Positions 8,287-10,315 of a stretch of 10,315 nt of DNA are shown piece after piece. The notes under the pieces are model-generated. The model searched no databases and had not been told where the DNA came from. It saw only the letters and a list, made by a program, of their open reading frames with translations. The stretch's first letter is position 1. Each line of letters begins with the position of its first letter. A program made the translations under genes and the position numbers. This DNA comes from an uncultured Muribaculaceae bacterium (GTDB lineage Bacteria; Bacteroidota; Bacteroidia; Bacteroidales; Muribaculaceae): the NCBI GenBank assembly GCA_938039795.1, contig CALHWU010000204.1, positions 1 through 10,315 of the forward strand. Direction: 5' to 3'.

Positions 8287-8475
8287 TTATTCTGCAAAAT
8301 TAGCCAAAATCGCCATTAGCCACAATTTTTTGTCGGGAAAATAGCATAAATCGTTTCGGACGATACGAGCGATACTGGCATGAAGTTGCGCATCCTGCGC
8401 AGCCTCTGCGTTTTCAGGAATATAGAAATCCTGAAGGAATGCATATTCTGGCTGATTGGCTTCAGGTTTCCTCAA
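8287..8475 (-). CDS. Possible small protein upstream of rpiB, function unknown
   Basis: A 62-codon frame ending 18 bases before rpiB and preceded by a consensus promoter. The only in-frame start is TTG at 8475, directly after a TGA; a nearby ATG (8478-8480) is in another frame and stops after five codons. The peptide contains the segments EYAFLQDFYIPENAEAA and RNDLCYFPDKKLWLMA and looks protein-like: acidic then amphipathic, with no signal peptide, ending in ILANFAE. I do not recognise a family. It could be a genuine small gene co-transcribed with rpiB, the frame-shifted remnant of a longer gene with its start lost, or an untranslated leader. The TTG start and out-of-frame ATG keep confidence low. 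Confidence 0.33.
   Translation of the reverse strand: MRKPEANQPEYAFLQDFYIPENAEAAQDAQLHASIARIVRNDLCYFPDKKLWLMAILANFAE
8295..8325 (-). promoter_or_regulatory. Proximal promoter candidate for rpiB
   Basis: Read on the minus strand, TTG (complement of 8323-8325) lies 20 bases before TAATTTTG (complement of 8295-8302), a full match to TAnnTTTG. The predicted start near 8288 gives a leader of about 20 bases for rpiB. It sits inside the last codons of the possible small ORF at 8287-8475, so the two interpretations compete only if that ORF is real; both can hold if rpiB has two promoters. Confidence 0.5.
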
Positions 8476-8491
8476 TCATTTTTTGTATCGG

Positions 8492-8522
8492 CAAAGATAG
8501 CTGTTTTTACCAATATTTGCAA
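8492..8522 (-). promoter_or_regulatory. Distal minus-strand promoter upstream of rpiB
   Basis: On the minus strand, TTG (complement of 8520-8522) is followed after exactly 20 bases by TATCTTTG (complement of 8492-8499), a perfect TAnnTTTG. The transcript would start near 8485, cover the 62-codon frame, and reach rpiB after about 215 bases. This is as good a match as the plus-strand promoter at 8702-8733. Confidence 0.6.
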
Positions 8523-8701
8523 TTGTCCGTCGTGTATTCGCTTGGAAAAATGTCGTTGGATGTCATTTGTTCGTTAGTAAAAATGCGGCCATATCTTATT
8601 TATTCGATTGAAAAAGTGTAATAGAGGCTTGTTATTGTTCTGATCTGCACATGGAGTTTCATGAGAATATATCATACTTTCTAACCCCGCATAAAAATTT
8701 A
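8523..8701. other. AT-rich spacer between divergent promoters
   Basis: About 180 bases between the minus-strand promoter toward rpiB and the plus-strand promoter toward the RNA ligase. Open frames here are short and end against the flanking promoters. I see no gene, tRNA or clear repeat. It may carry regulatory sites for either side, but none can be named. Confidence 0.5.
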
Positions 8702-8733
8702 TTTGGTGGATTTGTGAAAAAGTATTAACTTTG
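8702..8733 (+). promoter_or_regulatory. Consensus Bacteroidetes promoter of the small-ORF/RNA unit
   Basis: TTTG at 8702-8705, a 20-base spacer, then TAACTTTG at 8726-8733: an exact -33/-7 pair for the Bacteroidetes primary sigma factor. Transcription should begin about 8738-8742, only some 15 bases before the ATG at 8755. It is the best promoter in the window. Confidence 0.75.
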
Positions 8734-8754
8734 CGCCCAATTAAAACGAAATAA

Positions 8755-8913
8755 ATGGCAAGACAGCATTGCAACATACTAATTAACAAACGTATTCAGG
8801 GCTTAAATGGCTTTGAACGCAATGCTTGTGTGCTTATGCCGTCAACAACATGCACATCATATTGCGGCGCTGTCCGACCGTTTTGTTTCAGTAATCCAAC
8901 TGACATAAGTTAG
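8755..8913 (+). CDS. Small five-cysteine protein or leader peptide, function unknown
   Basis: A 52-codon frame beginning about 15 bases after the predicted transcription start, with an A-rich ATG context (ACGAAATAAATGG) typical of Bacteroidetes starts. Cysteines are at 6, 25, 33, 37 and 44; the segment CVLMPSTTCTSYCGAVRPFC (25-44) holds four of them and is rich in Ser/Thr. There is no clear signal peptide or membrane segment. The frame stops at 8911-8913, 27 bases before a strong terminator. It may be a real small protein (metal-binding or modified peptide), a regulatory leader peptide whose translation steers the overlapping RNA folds, or an accidental frame in a non-coding RNA. I recognise no family. 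The position relative to promoter and terminator is the main support. Confidence 0.4.
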   Translation: MARQHCNILINKRIQGLNGFERNACVLMPSTTCTSYCGAVRPFCFSNPTDIS

Positions 8914-8940
8914 CCTCCAAATATTGGCTCACTGAGATAT

Positions 8941-8989
8941 AACGACTGTCGGAAAGTTCTTACCACGCTTCCCGACAGTCGTTTTTTTT
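8941..8989 (+). terminator. Strong intrinsic terminator upstream of the RNA ligase
   Basis: Perfect 12-bp stem AACGACTGTCGG (8941-8952) with CCGACAGTCGTT (8972-8983), extended inside by AAG/CTT after one mismatch, then eight T (8982-8989). It ends the transcript from the 8702-8733 promoter. As it lies between that promoter and the ligase start at 9084, it is either the end of an independent small gene or an attenuator. Confidence 0.92.
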
Positions 8990-9050
8990 GTGTCCTCACC
9001 GATATAACCTTCTCCATCGCGATTAGCTGCGGACACACATTTCAATAACC

Positions 9051-9064
9051 GCGCCGCGTGGCGC
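9051..9064 (+). promoter_or_regulatory. Short GC hairpin in the RNA ligase leader
   Basis: GCGCC (9051-9055), a four-base GCGT loop, and GGCGC (9060-9064) form a perfect 5-bp hairpin 19 bases before the ligase ATG. No U-run follows, so it is not a terminator. It may stabilise or regulate the leader, or be chance. Confidence 0.35.
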
Positions 9065-9083
9065 ATAATTTCAAAAAAGAAGA

Positions 9084-10130
9084 ATGATCAATTTCAAAAA
9101 GTACAGCTCCATTGACAACGCCATCACCCGCGACTTCATGGAGCGGGTCTGGGCAGAAATGCCGACAGACCTTGAATGGGTAGTGCAGGAGAAGGTGCAC
9201 GGAGCAAACACAAGCTTTCTCTGCGATGGCGAAGAAGTGAGATTTGCAAAGAGAACGTCAATACTTTCCGAGGATGATAAATTCTACGACTTCCAGTCGC
9301 TGTTGGAAGCCTACAAGCAGAGGGTACTGTCGCTGTTCAGGAGGATCCGGGAGGCACATCCAGCGGTTTCTGCCATCTCTGTGTTCGGAGAGATGTTTGG
9401 CGGCCGCTATGCACACGAAGGAGTGCCCGCTGCCAAGGGGCTTACTCTTATCCAGAAAGGCGTAAACTACACGCCTGCCCATGAGTTTTACGGATTCGAC
9501 ATCTATGTGTTTGAAGGAGAAGCAGGTTGCTATCTTGCAGTAGATGAGGTTAATTCTCTATTTGAAGCAGAGGGCTTTTTCTATGCACGCTCCTTGATGA
9601 GAGGTTCACTTGCAGAATGCCTGAAATATCCCAACGCATTCCAGAGCAAAATCTCTCAGTGGCTTGGTTTGCCTGACATTGATGACAACATCTGCGAGGG
9701 TGTTGTGATCCGTCCTGTCACGCCTCAGTATCTTAGGAATGGCTCCAGAGTCTTGATTAAGAGCAAGAACGCAAGATTTGCCGAAAAGAAATCGGTAAAG
9801 ACACGCAACAAGCTCTTCACGGAACCCATACCATACAGCGACTCCTTGAAGGCGATGCTTCCCGAACTGGAGGCATACGTCACTGAAAACAGGCTGAACA
9901 ACGTAATCAGCCATATCGGTGAGGTAACACTACCCAAGGATTTTGGAAAAATAATGGGGATGTTCTCAAAAGATATCCTTGAGGATTTTCTGAAGGAGCA
10001 CGGTGGTGCATACACCGCTCTCGACAAGTGCGAGCAGAAATCGCTCAACCGCGAGCTCAACAAGTTATCCACAGGCTTCGTCAAAGAGATCCTGCTTGGG
10101 GAAGCATATTCCGCACAGTCAAACATGTAG
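9084..10130 (+). CDS. T4 Rnl2-type RNA ligase
   Basis: 348 residues, close to T4 Rnl2 (334). It should seal nicks in double-stranded RNA (3'-OH/5'-phosphate) using ATP through a lysyl-AMP intermediate. Nucleotidyltransferase motifs are intact: motif I EKVHGAN with nucleophile Lys37 (36-42), RFAKRTSIL after it (53-61), motif III VFGEMFGG (100-107), IIIa EFYGFDIYVF (134-143), IV EGVVIRP with Glu206 (205-211), and V VLIKSKN with Lys226/Lys228 (223-229). The C-terminal Rnl2 domain is present: AYVTENRLNNVISHIGE (264-280) and KDFGKIMGM (285-293) closely resemble the phage enzyme as I recall it. The N-terminus FKKYSSI aligns with the T4 start, so the ATG at 9084 (after AAGAAGA) is right. Base composition is less GC-rich than the GCV operon, a hint of transfer. 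No kinase/phosphatase end-healing partner or phage structural gene is in view. Confidence 0.93.
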   Translation: MINFKKYSSIDNAITRDFMERVWAEMPTDLEWVVQEKVHGANTSFLCDGEEVRFAKRTSILSEDDKFYDFQSLLEAYKQRVLSLFRRIREAHPAVSAISVFGEMFGGRYAHEGVPAAKGLTLIQKGVNYTPAHEFYGFDIYVFEGEAGCYLAVDEVNSLFEAEGFFYARSLMRGSLAECLKYPNAFQSKISQWLGLPDIDDNICEGVVIRPVTPQYLRNGSRVLIKSKNARFAEKKSVKTRNKLFTEPIPYSDSLKAMLPELEAYVTENRLNNVISHIGEVTLPKDFGKIMGMFSKDILEDFLKEHGGAYTALDKCEQKSLNRELNKLSTGFVKEILLGEAYSAQSNM

Positions 10131-10134
10131 ATTT

Positions 10135-10162
10135 CTGGAATCATTGCAAGCTCCAGCATTTT
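10135..10162 (+). terminator. Weak terminator candidate after the RNA ligase
   Basis: CTGGA (10135-10139) pairs with TCCAG (10152-10156) across a 12-base loop, followed by CATTTT. Both the 5-bp stem and the four-T run are minimal, so this is only a candidate end for the ligase transcript. Confidence 0.28.
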
Positions 10163-10315
10163 AGGCGTCGCATTGACGGTGACGAAAATTATCCTCGTTT
10201 CCTAATCTACTGGTCCGTAATGTTCCGGGATCTTGTCAATCATCACGCATGGAGTTAGATTAGGGATATTCAGTTAAAGGCCACTGACAGACATGGGATA
10301 ATTGGCTGAGGATGT
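10163..10315. other. Unassigned 3' end of the window
   Basis: No complete gene or RNA is recognisable. The minus strand has one frame that reads protein-like through 10160-10273 with a single TAG at 10202-10204 (segments NIPNLTPCVMIDKIPEHYGP before it and RIIFVTVNATPKMLELA after it), and a plus-strand frame ends at 10258. Either could be chance or gene remnant. Confidence 0.4.

Larger units (their letters stand above)
8740..8989 (+). ncRNA. Putative structured leader RNA or small RNA ending at an intrinsic terminator
   Basis: The span from the predicted start to the end of the T-run is about 250 bases. Long-range complementarity is visible: GACAGC (8762-8767) with GCTGTC (8869-8874), CGCAAT (8818-8823) with ATTGCG (8861-8866), and GTGTGC (8828-8833) with GCACAT (8852-8857, one wobble). 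These nest into one elongated stem. A competing perfect 8-bp helix pairs AGCATTGC (8765-8772) with GCAATGCT (8819-8826), excluding the first. A further hairpin, AGCC (8912-8915) with GGCT (8926-8929), follows. I do not recognise an Rfam family; Bacteroidales 6S-like RNA, an attenuator of the RNA ligase, or a mRNA for the small ORF are all open. The pairings are by eye and could be partly chance. Confidence 0.42.

Noticed and set aside
8380..8621. Two overlapping plus-strand frames of about 60 codons
   Set aside because: They are antisense to the minus-strand promoter and small ORF, overlap each other, and lack a promoter and initiation context.
8574..8789. 71-codon minus-strand frame over the 8702-8733 promoter
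   Set aside because: It lies antisense to a consensus promoter and the five-Cys frame, has no promoter of its own that I can see, and resembles no family.
1..10315. Search by eye for tRNA genes, CRISPR arrays, insertion-sequence ends or att-like direct repeats
   Set aside because: No cloverleaf-like T-loop, evenly spaced repeats, transposase motifs or terminal inverted repeats were seen.

Overview
The window looks like a chromosomal segment of a GC-rich Bacteroidales bacterium, possibly Muribaculaceae-like. The evidence is A-rich translation starts with few strong Shine-Dalgarno sites, and four promoters of the Bacteroidetes type (TTG/TTTG, 20 bases, TAnnTTTG-like). The family-level placement is inference from gene content and style, not from a database search.

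Layout. Bases 1-837 hold the 3' part of a beta-propeller lactonase of the 6-phosphogluconolactonase family. A promoter at 880-911 then starts a tight plus-strand operon with the whole glycine cleavage system: gcvT (990-2093), gcvH (2142-2522), a split P-protein gcvPA (2542-3873) and gcvPB (3870-5345), and a dedicated dihydrolipoyl dehydrogenase lpd (5342-6691). The last junctions overlap (ATGA at PA/PB and PB/lpd). A family-2 glycosyltransferase (6684-7682) overlaps the end of lpd by 8 bases and so seems to ride on the same transcript. A strong hairpin at 7711-7748 separates this operon from the convergent rpiB gene (7810-8268, minus).

The GCV proteins work as one cycle. P (PA+PB) decarboxylates glycine onto the lipoyl arm of H. 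T moves the one-carbon unit to tetrahydrofolate and releases ammonia. L reoxidises the arm with NAD+.

Bases 8269-9083 are AT-richer and hold no large gene. They contain a minus-strand promoter and a possible 62-codon ORF upstream of rpiB. Facing the other way is a compact plus-strand unit: a consensus promoter (8702-8733), a 52-codon five-cysteine ORF (8755-8913) lying inside sequence with long-range complementary segments, and a very strong intrinsic terminator (8941-8989). Right after it lies a full-length T4 Rnl2-type RNA ligase (9084-10130), whose composition is less GC-rich than the GCV operon. I see no convincing promoter between terminator and ligase. The ligase may therefore be expressed by regulated read-through of that terminator, which makes 8700-10130 the most interesting part of the window. 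The last 185 bases hold no assignable gene.
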